A stretch of 64,000 nt of DNA from Isochrysis galbana. Taxonomy: Eukaryota; Haptophyta; Isochrysidales; Isochrysidaceae. Location of the stretch: NCBI GenBank assembly GCA_018136815.1, contig CM030934.1, positions 5,603,318 through 5,667,317 of the forward strand, read 5' to 3'. The position numbers and the translations under genes are program-made. This document shows positions 14,576 through 25,871 of this stretch, one piece after another (position 1 is the stretch's first letter; each line of letters starts with the position of its first letter). A model generated the notes under the pieces. It was not told the DNA's origin. It made no database searches and saw nothing but the letters and a program-made list of their open reading frames with translations.

Positions 14576-15186
14576 ATGGCGTCGGCGCTGCGGATCTCGA
14601 CCGAGCTGGGCACGATCACGCTGCGGCTGCGACCGGACGCAGCTCCGCAGACAGTAGAGTACATGAGCAAGCTGGCCAACTCCCACCTCTACGATGGCAC
14701 CGCCTTCTACCGCTCTGACTTCGTCATCCAGATGGGCACACATGGGAGCGATAGGGGCAATCCGCTTGGAGATCTGCCGGTCAACGAGACGCACTCGCAC
14801 GTCAAGCTGTCCAACACGCGCGGAACGGCGGCGGTGGCGCATTGGTATGCACGTTCCCTCGCTTGCTGCCGATGACGCCTCTGAACCCGCCCGATAGGGC
14901 GAACCATAGCTGGTAGACTGCAGAGTGGAATCTGGGCGCTGCGGCCATCTTCTTGCACTACTCATCCTGTCGCCGTACCCACAGGGATGTGCCCGACTGC
15001 GGTAACTCGGAGTTCTTCATTAATCTGAAAACGAATACGCATCTTGACGAGGCATACGGAGGGTACTGCGTCTTTGCGCAGACAGAGGATGAGGAATCGT
15101 TCAAGGTCATAGATGCCATTGCTTCAGCTGTAAACGCCAAGGGGAGGGTCATTGTTAATTCGGTCTCAACCGTCAGCGCAGGCTAG
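14576..15186 (+). CDS. Cyclophilin-type peptidyl-prolyl cis-trans isomerase, single domain
   Basis: Two exons, 14576-14844 and 14985-15186, are joined across a 140-nt GT-AG intron (GTATGC...ACAG) and give a complete 156-residue protein. Cyclophilin landmarks run in order: TELGTITLRLRPDAAPQTVE, YDGTAFYRSDFVIQMG, the RGTAAVAH strand, GNSEFFINL, LDEAYGGYCVFAQ and VIDAIASA. The catalytic Arg is present in FYRS. The usual 'FHRVIPGFMIQGG' loop is two to three residues shorter here, and the Trp of 'WLDGKHVVFG' is absent, so cyclosporin binding and full activity are doubtful. The missing signal peptide argues for a cytosolic or nuclear protein. It is divergent from the polycystin gene across the gap. 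Confidence 0.85.
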
Positions 15187-16714
15187 CTCCCCATCATTCT
15201 GTCGGGTCGTCGTGCTGCCTCTTTTCCATTGTCCAATGGCAATGGAGCTATAATCATGATATTTTTTGCTTAGTATACTTCCGTAGCTACAAATTCTCAA
15301 TAACAATCAATCACGACTTTTATGATTATGATTATGAATTATGATTCTCGAAATCAGCACTCGTGCTACTGCCGCATCCAAATAACAACCTATACGCCAC
15401 GCCTCTCTACCAACACGCGTCACTCGTTACTCGTTTCGCAACTAACAACTACGATTATACTTGGTTCATCCATCATCCATGGGGGGGCACGAACCCCGAA
15501 CACCCGCCCTCTCCACTCCTCCCCTGCCTAGATGTAGGCCGGTCACTCACGCTTTTTAACCACTATTTTCCACCTCTCCTGAGTGTCCAAGGCTTCCCAA
15601 GGGACCCTCCTCCCCCCCCCCCCCGACACCCCCTCCCCCCCCCGTGCGAACACCTCTACTAGAGGCCTCTACCCCACGAAATTCCATGACGTCGGTGAGT
15701 GACTCCCCCGCCTTGTCTGGCCTATGGAAGTCTATTTTGGGGGAATAGGAGGATCGCGCGCATGGGTGAATCAAAGCAGTGAATGTCGGGCGAATCCCCA
15801 TAACAAACGCGGAGGTTCCGCGTCGGCCGATCGCCTGCTGTCGGCCTCGCAATGGCTGCCAGCTGATGAGAGGCGACTTGCCTTCATTTGGTCTCCCTTC
15901 CCTCTGCGGTTTCTTCCCCTCCCGCGCCTTGCTTAGTTAGGAGCAGGTGCGAGGCGGCTTGGCCTTCATTTGTTGTCCTTCCCTCCGGTTTGTGGCTGCG
16001 TTACGTGAGAAAAAAGGCTACGCGGACACAATACCCCAAGCCCCAAGGCGAGAAGCGTTCAATCACCACCACCCAAGAGATGGAGTGTTGTATTTAGGCC
16101 TTTTGGCGTTTGGCGTGGGTCACCCAGGACCCAGGACCCAGCACCCAGCCAGGGCTGCAAGGAGGAACTACTACAACATCCCCGAGGGGTGTGGAGGGGC
16201 GGCGCACACCTGAGCGCGGCATGAGACTCGCTGGTGTGGCCTCCAAGGTGACGGGCAGGCTCGGCAGTTGGCAGCCCTCCGACCGGGGAGGCCGCCACCG
16301 TAGTTCTGAGATTCACTTGAAACACGAAAAAAAATCCCGTGGCAGTAGATCAATCAGCCCCTCCCTTTTACCGTTACAGTATTTGAATTGAATGACCTAT
16401 CATCTATCATCTAATTTGAGGCCTACACTTAAAATACAACCAGAGCCTTTAGTCCCAGCCCCTCGCCACTTGTACTTGCTCCTCCAGCCGCCACAGCGTA
16501 TTGGGAAAGAAGAACGAGGGCGGAGTAAGAGTCCGAGCACCAAGAGCTAGTATAACAGCGGGTACAAGTATAGTAGGAGGCGGCTAGTGAAAAAAATGTC
16601 CGACCGGCACGTATTCACCGTAGAAGTCGTAGGAGAAGGCGGACAAGCACCACAGCGAGAGGCGTTGCGACTGGGATATGTGTATCATCCTCTCGCCGCG
16701 TAGAGGGCTCGCGG
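15187..16714. other. Intergenic, no gene seen
   Basis: AT-rich at 15240-15330, then C-tracts (15611-15642). At about 16040-16075 a segment is the reverse complement of the minisatellite unit at 63060-63270. A short direct repeat of 'cccaggac/cccagcac' occurs at 16120-16150. Confidence 0.5.
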
Positions 16715-18328
16715 TCATGTAACGAATATTAGCGTGAGGCATGTGGGCATAATGATGAGACCTAGCAACAATTGGATGAGCGCGAGGACACGTGTGGCGT
16801 GCCACCGGTCTGTAGTTAGATAAACATAGGCCCCGCCTGGCACAATGTAGGTCACAATCGTCGAGCCCGTTGCGCCCACGGCGGCGAGGACAAGGCCGAG
16901 ACTTGTCACTTGGAGTGCCACGGCGGTGCTGGCAGCGAGAAAAAGCGCGGCGAACATGGGGCGGAGAATTTCGGGCCGTTGCGCCGACGCACTGAGCCAG
17001 GCGCCTACTTGCCAGGCCCGTCGTGTGGAGGTGTGCGGATGGCCCTCAGGCAGCACGCTGGCTTCTCGTGTGCGGTCGAGACTTCCGGCGATGCGGTTGG
17101 TGATCGAGAGTAGGCAAATGAGCGACGGGTGCGATTGGAGAGGGTAGGAGAGCGCAACGACAACTGAGAGGGTGAAGCGTGCAACGCCAAGGACTCGTGA
17201 GTGCGGATAGGAGGCGAGCAGATCTGAGCTGACTGAGTCGCCAAACGTGGTATAGCCCACTGCCGCAACAAGAGCATACTCAATAAGCGAGATACCCACC
17301 GAGCTGGCGACGACGCCGGTTACGCGTGCGCTGGTTGGGCGACCCATCTCGCCCGTCACAGAGAGGAGGTTCTGGTGGCAGGTAAACGCGAATATGAATA
17401 TTGGCAGCACGCGCACCGTGCGCGACCACGAGGTTCGTGCAACGAAGTGCAAATCACATCCCGATGAGGTGTTAGTAGTGGATAGAGCTGGCTGCGTTGG
17501 CGGGGCTATGGGCGGCGGGTAGTCTCTCAAGTGCGGCGGCGTACTGAACGCCGGTGGTGGGAGAGGTACGTAACGCACCGCGACGAGGTGTGATGCATTC
17601 GACCGATACATACGACTCGTGCCCGGGGCGCCGGTGTCCTCAGAAAATTGGCTTATGCACAGTGAGGGATCGCCCGCCATGCTCACAATGAGAGCCGTCA
17701 CGACGACGACGCATGCGAGGGCGAGGAGAGATGTGTGCCGGAGCGCATCCAATCGTTGAAGGAAAACGAGCGGCGAGACAAGCAAGGCCGCACAGATAAT
17801 CCATGTTCTTCGATCGATGAGCAAATCGGCAAAGCCCTCTGAAGCGGAACCGGACTGCACAGCGGGTAAGAAGGCTTCAAGTGCAAGCGGTATCGAGTCG
17901 CCGATCACGATTAGATAGGACGTGGCCACGCCAAAGCACTTGAGCAGAATGGCTGAGTCGACGACGACACCGCAGCCATGAAAGGCGCGCTCTGCAACAT
18001 TCCCGAGCGTCGGTTGATTGCCCACCCTCCGGCCGGCCTCGTGTAGCAGATAGAGCCCGAGCGCGGAGGCAGCGGCACAGCCGAGAAGCAGCGCAGCTCC
18101 GACGGCATACCCGCAATGTGCGATTGCACTGGGCAGCCCGAGCATACCTGCGCCCAGGATTGTGTTGGTCAAATTGAAGATGCTACCAAGTAGAGAAGCG
18201 GGACGGGCAGCGGGAGGAGAGGAGGAGGAGGAGGAGGAGGCTGAAGGGAAGAGAGCGAGCGACTCGGAGGGAGGGCGGGGATGAGGGGGCGAGGTGGAGA
18301 GCTCGAGAGAGGGGCGAGCCGTGCTCAT
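16715..18328 (-). CDS. AAAP/SLC38-type amino acid transporter (vacuolar AVT-like)
   Basis: One uninterrupted frame of about 537 residues from the ATG at 18328. An in-frame start at 18517 would add 63 Pro/Ser residues of low complexity, so I prefer the inner one. The hallmark of the amino acid/auxin permease family opens the first membrane helix (NLTNTILGAGMLGLP), followed by about ten further hydrophobic helices. A loop of about 90 residues in the middle holds two N-glycosylation sites (SNAS, NTSS), as in the lumenal/extracellular loop of SLC38 proteins. The motif FAFTCHQNLLSV matches the conserved 'F-C-H-N' helix of SLC38/AVT members. Likely function is proton- or sodium-coupled neutral amino acid transport at the plasma or vacuolar membrane. 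The intronless structure contrasts with several neighbours. A short fragment of this gene is copied at 20604. Confidence 0.85.
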   Translation of the reverse strand: MSTARPSLELSTSPPHPRPPSESLALFPSASSSSSSSPPAARPASLLGSIFNLTNTILGAGMLGLPSAIAHCGYAVGAALLLGCAAASALGLYLLHEAGRRVGNQPTLGNVAERAFHGCGVVVDSAILLKCFGVATSYLIVIGDSIPLALEAFLPAVQSGSASEGFADLLIDRRTWIICAALLVSPLVFLQRLDALRHTSLLALACVVVVTALIVSMAGDPSLCISQFSEDTGAPGTSRMYRSNASHLVAVRYVPLPPPAFSTPPHLRDYPPPIAPPTQPALSTTNTSSGCDLHFVARTSWSRTVRVLPIFIFAFTCHQNLLSVTGEMGRPTSARVTGVVASSVGISLIEYALVAAVGYTTFGDSVSSDLLASYPHSRVLGVARFTLSVVVALSYPLQSHPSLICLLSITNRIAGSLDRTREASVLPEGHPHTSTRRAWQVGAWLSASAQRPEILRPMFAALFLAASTAVALQVTSLGLVLAAVGATGSTIVTYIVPGGAYVYLTTDRWHATRVLALIQLLLGLIIMPTCLTLIFVT

Positions 18329-20744
18329 CCGGGAGGGCTGGAGGGGCGATGACAAGGAGGGGGGGGGGGGAGAGAAAAGGCGGGGACGGGAGGGGGGGGG
18401 TAGCGTGGAAGAGGGAGAGGGAGGGGGAGAGAGAGAGGGCAGAGAGCCGGCTGCGCCACACCGCCCCGTGTTACGGGGGCGGATAGGCACTCCCACTCTC
18501 ACGATATTGTGACTCAATCTGTCTCACTGTTGGAAATCAATCTCACTATAGCTCTTTTAGTAAATCACGTGAGGAGAAGACGCACTCTGCAGTCCCGTCC
18601 CATTTTTATCTATTGTACACGTGAACCCCACGTTGATTGAGGAGGTGATGCCGGTCGCTGGTGACAAACGACAAGCGGGTCGGACAGACAGATCGGTGTC
18701 ACGGCATCGAAGCTAGGAAGCAACCGCTCCCGCCTCCTCTTTCCAGATGGCTCCATGGCCCCCACGCTACGCGACAACATGTTCCACTTTTTCTACTTTC
18801 GGCTGGCGTTCCCTCGCGTGTTGGGTCAGGCCAGAGTTTCGCAAAATTTTTTGTAAAATTTGGGTCCGTCAACGAAATAAAAGTTTTGACCGAAATTTGG
18901 GTGGGATTTGGTTGGGGCAACGGGACCCCGCAGCCACGGCAGCGAAATTTGGGCGTGTTGGACTGGAGCGATGTGCGGCCCGCCGGCATTCGGCAGGAGC
19001 GGGAGCGGGAGGCCTCAGGAAGCGGCCACGACGCGGCGCGGTGCAAGGCGAGGGCGGCGACGAGTGCGGCAATGGTAGCTCGGAGCAGCACTCCCATGAT
19101 CCTCTCCCGGATGAGGTGATTGAGTTGGACGAGATGGGCGATGGGGGAAGAGAGCGCATTGTCGTGCACGAACAACGACGACGACAGCGACGTATCGGAA
19201 GAGGTAGAGGTAGTAGAGGAGGAGGAGGAGGAGGAGACCAGCTCAGAGGACGAGCTCGAAAGGGAGATGCAGGAGGATGGGACGACACGGGAAGACAGAG
19301 AACGACGCAGCCGTGCAGGTGGAGGTACGGAAGGCCAGGCCACACCCTCCTCGTCCCCATCCCCATCTGCGCAGGCGACCTTCTTGCCAGGACAACTTGC
19401 AATTCACATATCGGTGGGCGAGTACGAAGTGGCTGAGGCAGCTCGCGACGACGGCCGGGTGGCTCTCAGGTTTGACTTGTAGAGCAGTGTGATGAACAAT
19501 GTGATGCTGCCATTTCTATCAAGAGGATGCAACCTCAGGTTTGGTTGTTTTGCTTACAATTGTCCGTGAAATGTATAATATAGAAATTAGAACTCACCCC
19601 CCCCCCTTCCCCCCCTCGCCCTTTGCCCTCCCCCTTCCCCCTCGTACTCTCCCCCCCCCCGCCGGTACTACGAGAGGCGGAGGCGCTGCCGTCTCTGCGG
19701 AGTTTCACCAAAAGGCCCCATCTCAAGTCGGTGAAGGCTATGTATGCGAAAGTATACATGTACAGTGTCAACAAGTCAATTCTTAAGCAGCTTGGATTAA
19801 TGGGTCCTAGGTGGTATTATGTCTCGAGGAGAGATGATGCACATAGGAGGGATGTGCACACGGCTGGCGGCGCCGCACGTGCCGCGTAGATATGGAATCT
19901 ATCAGTCTTGAGCGGTACGGGCAACGATGTCTTGCGCGTGCACGGCCAATGAGGCTCTGAAAAAGTTTTGGGCGGAGGAGGTGATGCCAACACGACAAAC
20001 ACTTGGCGGTGAGCACACACGAACGTTTGCTGGACATGTTTTGTGGGAGGTGCGCATGGCCGACGCTCTAACACAGCAAGTTTCCAATGTTACCGGCCTT
20101 ACTCTTTCGATATTGCATGCTTGGATCTTGGATAGCGATCCTTAGGGCCTGTCACATTGTGTAGGTAGTGTGTGTTTTTGTGGGTGTTTGTGTTTCGTAA
20201 CGGGGTTTATATGGGCATTAGGTGTAGAAAAAGGCAATGTGGGGGGCTAAAAAAAGGGAACCTGCGGAGAGGAGCCATTTATTTTCGTAGACATATACTA
20301 AGATGACTCCTTACGACAATGTCTTCGAGTTGTTATCGCTTTGCATCACTAAGCTATCTCTTATTCTCCAGAGGTTCATTCTACAACAAGGGAAAATGAA
20401 TGACAATGACGTCAACAAAATGATGCTTGATATTCAAGATATTAAGACACAGTCCTCGGTGGTATAGAAAAATCACAATCTCACAGAAACAGAAAACAAG
20501 AGAGACGGAGGAGAAACAAACAGGGGTGGGGGTGGGGGGCTTCCCGTATGTATTGTAGTGGTCGAGCGAGGGAGGAGAGAGAGAGAACGACGGCGGAATC
20601 GTAGAGCAAATCGGCAAAGGCCCTCTGACGCGGCACCGGACTGCACAGCGGATAAGAAGGCCTGTGAAAGTGAAACCCTGTGAAATCCCTCAAAAGCAAG
20701 GTGATCATCGGTCTCTCGGTTGCCTCTCCGCTGTCCATTCGTAG
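18329..20744. other. Intergenic; possible acidic ORF and gene-fragment copy
   Basis: The leader next to the transporter is purine-rich. At 19020-19482 the plus strand reads in one frame as DPLPDEVIELDEMGDGGRE and, shifted, as a very acidic stretch ending PGQLAIHISVGEYEVAEAA and a stop at 19482. This may be a decayed or spliced gene, but I cannot join it. A C-tract lies at 19600-19660. A copy of part of the amino acid transporter lies at 20604-20661. Confidence 0.4.
20604..20661 (-). pseudogene. Fragment copy of the amino acid transporter gene
   Basis: About 58 bp match 17819-17875 of the transporter gene (the part encoding AFLPAVQSGSASEGFADLL) with about five substitutions and one inserted base that breaks the frame. 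Both lie in the same orientation. It ends about 85 bp before the mitochondrial carrier start. Confidence 0.75.
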
Positions 20745-21584
20745 ATGCCGCTCTCTCCGCTGGTGGAGGAGGTCTTCGCCTCGGCGCTCTCCGGGCTCGC
20801 CTGCGTCACGCTCGGCCACCCGCTCGACTGTATCAAGGTGAGGCAGCAGACGGGGGGCAGCGCACGCTCGGCGCTTCAAATCGCGCGTCAGATGCTTGCG
20901 GAGCAGGGGCTCTCCGCCTTCAGCCGAGGGATGGGCCCGCCGCTGCTCTCCGCCGTGCTGATGAATACTCTCATGTTCGTCGGCTTCGCCGAGGCTCGAC
21001 GTCGCATGCCTGCTGAAATCCAGGCGAGCACAGCAGGCGCTCTGCTCGCTGGCGCCCTCTCAGGTATCGCCACCTCCTATGTCAGCACGCCTTTCGACTG
21101 GCTCAAGGTGCAGGCGCAGGTGCGTGGCGAGCGCACCATCCAGCTCTTCCGCGCCACGGTCACACGCTCCCCATCGCGCCTCTTCACCGGCCACTGGGCC
21201 AATGTGGCGCGCGAGGGCGTCTTCACTGCAATCTACCTGGGCCTCTACGACCGCATCCGCGCCACCTTCTCGCCGCCCGGGCCCGACGGAGTGGCAACGC
21301 ACATGCCGCTAGCGATGGTGGTCGCGGCCTCCGCAAGTACTGGTGGCCTGGCCTGGCTGGCGTGCTACCCGTTCGATAGCGTCAAGACCGTTCAGCAAGC
21401 GACGCGCGCATCCGACCCGCCGGCAAGGAGCACCCTGCGTGGCGCGATTCAAGCTCTGCGTGGCAAGGGAGGCTGGGGGGCATTCTATCACGGGGCTGGG
21501 GCCTCCGTCACGCGTGCTTGCATCGTGACCTCCTCGCGCATCGTCGCCTATGAGTATGCGAAGGCTGCGCTGAAGATTGTTTAG
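20745..21584 (+). CDS. Mitochondrial carrier family (SLC25) protein
   Basis: A complete intronless gene of 279 residues, normal length for the family. All three carrier signatures P-x-[DE]-x-x-[KR] are visible: HPLDCIKVR at 25-33, TPFDWLKVQ at 115-123 and YPFDSVKTV at 208-216, one per roughly 100-residue repeat. Each repeat has two membrane helices. Compact size and the HPLD.IKVR first repeat fit the SLC25A20/29/45/47 (carnitine-acylcarnitine or basic amino acid) side of the family, but substrate cannot be assigned. The third signature ends in T instead of R/Q, and the glycines of the second halves are partly replaced. It sits in the inner mitochondrial membrane by family knowledge. The ATG immediately precedes the first helix, and the CTCTCC context is unremarkable. 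Confidence 0.9.
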   Translation: MPLSPLVEEVFASALSGLACVTLGHPLDCIKVRQQTGGSARSALQIARQMLAEQGLSAFSRGMGPPLLSAVLMNTLMFVGFAEARRRMPAEIQASTAGALLAGALSGIATSYVSTPFDWLKVQAQVRGERTIQLFRATVTRSPSRLFTGHWANVAREGVFTAIYLGLYDRIRATFSPPGPDGVATHMPLAMVVAASASTGGLAWLACYPFDSVKTVQQATRASDPPARSTLRGAIQALRGKGGWGAFYHGAGASVTRACIVTSSRIVAYEYAKAALKIV

Positions 21585-24342
21585 TATTTTTTGTACGTAC
21601 CTATTGTCATAATTGGGGACAAGGGGGAGGCGCCTCGTCCCCTCCGGGCACTGACTCTCCTCTCGGGGGCCGTTGGCGGCCGTCGGCCGTCAGCAGCCGC
21701 TCTCATTCTCATAGGGCGATCGTACGATCGTACGCGGAAACTCCATCATATTTTGACCGTGAGTGTGGTGTGAAGGGGGAGCCTAAGACCCCCTAGGGAG
21801 GAGGGGCTAGGGCCCACCTGCTGTCGCGGCTTTCCGGCAAAAACATGGTGCGCCGCGAGCCCCCCCCCCTGCTCTTGCCCTTGTGCCCCTAGTCCCTTGT
21901 CCCTTGTTTGTCCCTTGTCCCGACTTCTCGCTCACGCTTGAACTCAATACCAGTGGGGAGTGGGGCGAGCTGCGGCTCGGTCCCCGGGGCGTCCGGCCGA
22001 AACGAGATATGAAGCAACGGACACCCGCCGTCGCGGTCGGACGGGCGGATCGCGCATATCTGACGACGCCGGCCAGGCGACCGGTGGCCGGTGGCTCCCA
22101 TCCACCCACTGTGCTGGTGAGGCGCCCCATGGTCATGCACTGAATGGGCCGTCGCGAGTCACCAGGCGTCCCGTGGGCCCTGGGCGCCCCGTCCCCGGCC
22201 CCGCGTGAGAGCCTGAGATAATGGTGTATAGAATGACTTGCCCTACAACTATTGTTAAAACAATAGGGTGCCACGCGCGCCGCTCCCCTCCTCTCCTGCC
22301 GCCACCCCCGCCGCGACGGACGATCGAGCCATGCTCGACCCCGCGCACTCGAAGCGCCCGCGAAAGGGTGATCCCCCGACCAAGGTGCGCACGAGGCACG
22401 CCCCGTGCCCCCACCCGACAGCTGAGCACAAGCGGGCACAGCATGGCCAGCATGGCCCACACAACACGCACAACGCACAACCCACATCTCCTTCCTGACA
22501 GCAAAGGCCACCTGTCACGGATGTCCCGCCGTCCTCTCCTGTATTTACTTTCTAAGTTCTAAGTCTCGTGAGGTCTCTCTCTTCACGTGAGGAGAGGCGA
22601 CGGGCCCCCTCTCTTCCTCTTCTCTTTCTCTTTCCCTTTTTTCCCTTCCTCTTCCTCACGCGCCCACTCTGTTTACGTTGGTTTCCTACGTGTTACCGTG
22701 AGTGTGCGTGAGATAGTGGTGTTCAGGGGTTCCCCGGCCGACTATGGCGCGATGCGCGCGGGCGGCGGCGGCGATTGGCGTGGCTGCTCGGGCTGCATAT
22801 TTGGATATGGTGCCAGGTGGGGCCTTCTATCCCAGTGGAAGACCGAGAAAGCGCCGTCAGCGCGCTCGGTAGCGGCGGGAAGTTGGGTACTCGAGCGCAT
22901 CTCGGTACGTTAACGTTGACGCGGTTCCTGCGCCAACGCCGATATTCGACAAGATGTGCGAGGCTGGAGAGGGCAATTGGCTCGGCAACTAGGGCAGCAT
23001 ATCTTGATTTGACGTTTTGTGCTGTCACTAGTTGAAATGGATAAAAAGACCATGCCGTCCGCCCGGTCGCGGTGCCAAATTAGCCGCTCTAGCCCTCGGT
23101 GACTAGTGGTTCACGTAAGCGTCTTGAGTTTTGTGATACTTTTGTACACATTGAAGTGCAAAATTACGAGTTTGACTGATTGATGGTCCAGTGTGCATAG
23201 AACCACGCCTTGTGGACTTAGTGAGTTGGCGTCACAAGCTTCCTCGCTCTTCGATGTTTGTGCCTCGCATGAAAGGCCTCACTAAAAATATACCGGAGGG
23301 GGACCCGATTGTATTTCGCGCACCGTCTTCGAAGGTCTGAAATTCGGTATTTTTCGAAAATTTCGCCGGAGAACACCCCAATTTTTTGCTGATCCATCCT
23401 TCCGGAACCTATAGGGAGCTTATTTAGCCCTTCATTTATACCCATTGCAGCTGGTGCCCTCCGCACCCCCATAGTGAGTGGCCGGGCTAGCATAAGGGGG
23501 AAGGGTGCTTGCGCTTGCCGCGGCAGGGAGTCCTGTCTTGAGTGAGCGCTAGTCCCGTTCCTTTGCCGCGCCGCGACCCATAAGAAAAATTTGTTAAAAA
23601 TTAAAATTATTGCATGTTTACGTAATTGAAGGGAACCGCAGAGAAACCAGTCGACATGCGCACGCACGGCGTCCCCGCGGAGGACCCGATGCACATCGGC
23701 ACGCACGGCGTGCACCTGGTGTAATTGTGATATTGCACCCAGGGACTGAATGCCGGAATTACCAGCCTAAACCTGAAAGCGCGCGCCGTAGGTGTTAAAC
23801 ATCGAGAACGGATCATCATGTGTGAATATTGTTGTATAAATAACTATGGACATTTGATGGCTCCATTCGATTGATGTCCCATGATTGACGGAACGACACC
23901 TGAGTAGGGCTGAATAACAGTCGTCAAAAATCTCTGATCTCTGTCTTCTTAATTATTTGAAACTGCAGTGGGGGAAGGCGTTGGGGGTGGAGGGAAGGGA
24001 GATCAGGGCGGTGGCGGTAGTAGGGTAGATAGTGCCCGGTCCGCAATAGGTGTTAGCCCCGAATCTTCAGATATTTTTTGACACTGCAGTGGCAGGAGGA
24101 GGAGGAGCAGCAGCAGCGGGCCGTACTAGGGCTAGTTTTGTAAAGGGGGCGGCTGGGTGTGGCGGCGGGCGGGGGGCGGCGGTGAGGGGATGATGGGGTG
24201 ATGTCTGCTCTCGCCGAGAGAGAGAAGATGGACTCAAATATTGTAAATAGAGCGAAGATGGACTCTCAAATGGATAGAGAAGAGTGCCACACTAGAAGCA
24301 GAGAAGAAGAGCGCGCGGCGGTGGGGGCGGTGGGGGTGGGGG
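21585..24342. other. Intergenic, no gene seen
   Basis: No supported ORF. Contents include GC-rich unique-looking DNA at 21800-22550 and AT-rich DNA at 23120-23640. A 29-bp word beginning TGATGTCCCATGATTGACGG at 23873 recurs with two changes at 48571. A degraded piece of dispersed repeat family A lies at 23990-24075. GA-rich sequence directly precedes the PH-PDZ gene. Confidence 0.5.
23873..23901 (+). repeat. 29-bp dispersed word shared with the TIR element at 47905-48775
   Basis: TGATGTCCC.. ..ATTGACGGAACGACACC is found here and at 48571-48599 with only two mismatches. One copy lies inside the TIR element, which suggests this copy is a remnant of a related element. Confidence 0.6.
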
Positions 24343-25871
24343 ATGTCTGCTGCGGGCGGCGGCGGTCTAGTGCTGCGCGGCGAGCTCTTCAAGTCTGGGG
24401 AGGGCAACTCGATCTTCAAGCTGCGCTGGTTCGAGCTCTTCGCCCACGGGGAGCTCCGCTGGTCCGAGGCCGAGGGAGCGCCAGGCAGAGGACTCTCAGA
24501 GCTCTCGGGACTCTCGGTTCACTTGGGGCCTGAAGAGTCCAGAGGTGGAGAGGAGAGGTATGGCTTCCAGCTAGTGCCTCGCGGCGGGATGCGCGTCTAT
24601 TCGCTGCAGGCCTCGTCCGCTGAGGAGCGTCGTCTCTGGGTTGACGCGCTCGAGAGCGTCGCAAACCCTCACGTGCTGCGCTCGGCGCTCGGAGGGAACT
24701 ACAGGGTCGTCTGCATGCAGAGGCCTTCGCCGCCTGCGCATTGGGGGATCGATCTGGGCTCGGCGATCGGTCTGCCGTGCGTGACTGTGCTCGAGGTCTC
24801 GGGGGATGAGGCGCGCGCCGCGGGACTTCTCGCCGGCGACGTCGTCCTAGCGCTCGGGCCGACGGTGCTGAGGACCGCCGCTGTCGCGCAAAAGGCCTTC
24901 CGAGAGGCGAGTGGGCTCATCACGCTACGTCTCTCGACACGAAACCGTGAGATCACGCTTTGCAAGCGGGAGGGTGTCGCCGGTATCGCGTGCATCGAGC
25001 CACCCACCGGAGTCGGTGCCATTGTCTGCCAGCTGCTCGAAGGGTCGGCTGGCGCCGAGAGCGGGCTTCATGTGAGTAGCGCGCCACCTTCCTCATGCCG
25101 TGTGGTGCCTCCCGTCGCTCGCTGCGTACGAGCGAGGCCGTCGCGTATGGTCTAAGAGGCACCCTTTCGGCGCTCGCTCGCCGCGTTCTCCATGTCGACG
25201 CGTTTCCCCCCTTTCAGGTGGGCGACCGGCTGCTGGCCATCAACGGGAAGCTGGTGACCGACGGCCACGAGCAGTTTTCGAAGCGGATCCAGCAGTCGCC
25301 ACCGGAAGTGCGTCTGGTCGTGTCCGGCTTCACCTCGGTGAGTGCTGGCTTGCCTGTGCCTCGGAGCTGCCGTCACAGCCAAAGAGCTGCCGCCCGGAGC
25401 ATGGCATCATCTCACGCGTGGGGCGCCTTGCAAGTCGCAAGGGGGTCACAGCCTCGCCTGTCTTGGCAGACTCGCCTTGGGCCCCATGACGTAATTCTAT
25501 TCACCTCCGCCCACCCTTGCCTCCAGGCTCACACCCTGCACAAGGACGCAGAGGGCGTGCTGGGCATCCGCTTGTGCCCCGGCGCACCTGTAGGCTCGCC
25601 GCCAGTCTTATCCGATGTGCAGCGGGGATCGTCGGCCTGGCAGGCGGGTCTGCGCGCAGGCGATGTCCTCGTGTCGGTAGACAACAACGTCGTTTTTGAC
25701 GCGGACACGGCGATGCAGTCCATTGCTCGCTCACGGCGCGCCCTGCCCGTGGTGATTCTGAGGCCATGCCCCGGAGACGGCGACAGTGGCAGCGGCAGCG
25801 CGGCCTGTGGGACGGCGCCTGCGACTAGAAGCGTCCCACAGGTCCAAGTAGCAGCAAGTAGGCAGAGGTGA
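24343..25871 (+). CDS. PH domain plus three PDZ domains, adaptor-like protein
   Basis: Three exons (24343-25071, 25218-25337, 25527-25871), both introns GT-AG and phase 0, give 397 residues. Residues about 9-110 form a PH domain (LRGELFKSGEG, FKLRWFELF, YSLQASSAEERRLWVDALES with the invariant Trp). Three PDZ-like domains follow. The first, about 117-200, has WGIDLG and AAGLLAGDVVLALG. The second, about 203-283, has GVAGIACIEP and AESGLHVGDRLLAINGK. The third, about 287-375, has GVLGIRL and AWQAGLRAGDVLVSVDN. Intron 1 splits the second PDZ just before its GDRLLAING strand. The protein probably links phosphoinositide membranes to C-terminal peptide ligands; partners are unknown. The carboxylate-binding loops are not classical GLGF, so ligand class is uncertain. 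Confidence 0.85.

Noticed and set aside
18699..19343. 214-residue minus-strand frame rich in Ser
   Set aside because: It is the complement of an acidic GAG/GAC-rich plus-strand stretch; composition is low complexity with no motif.
23218..23715. 165-residue minus-strand frame
   Set aside because: It mixes compositions, has no domain, and spans AT-rich DNA of intergenic character.
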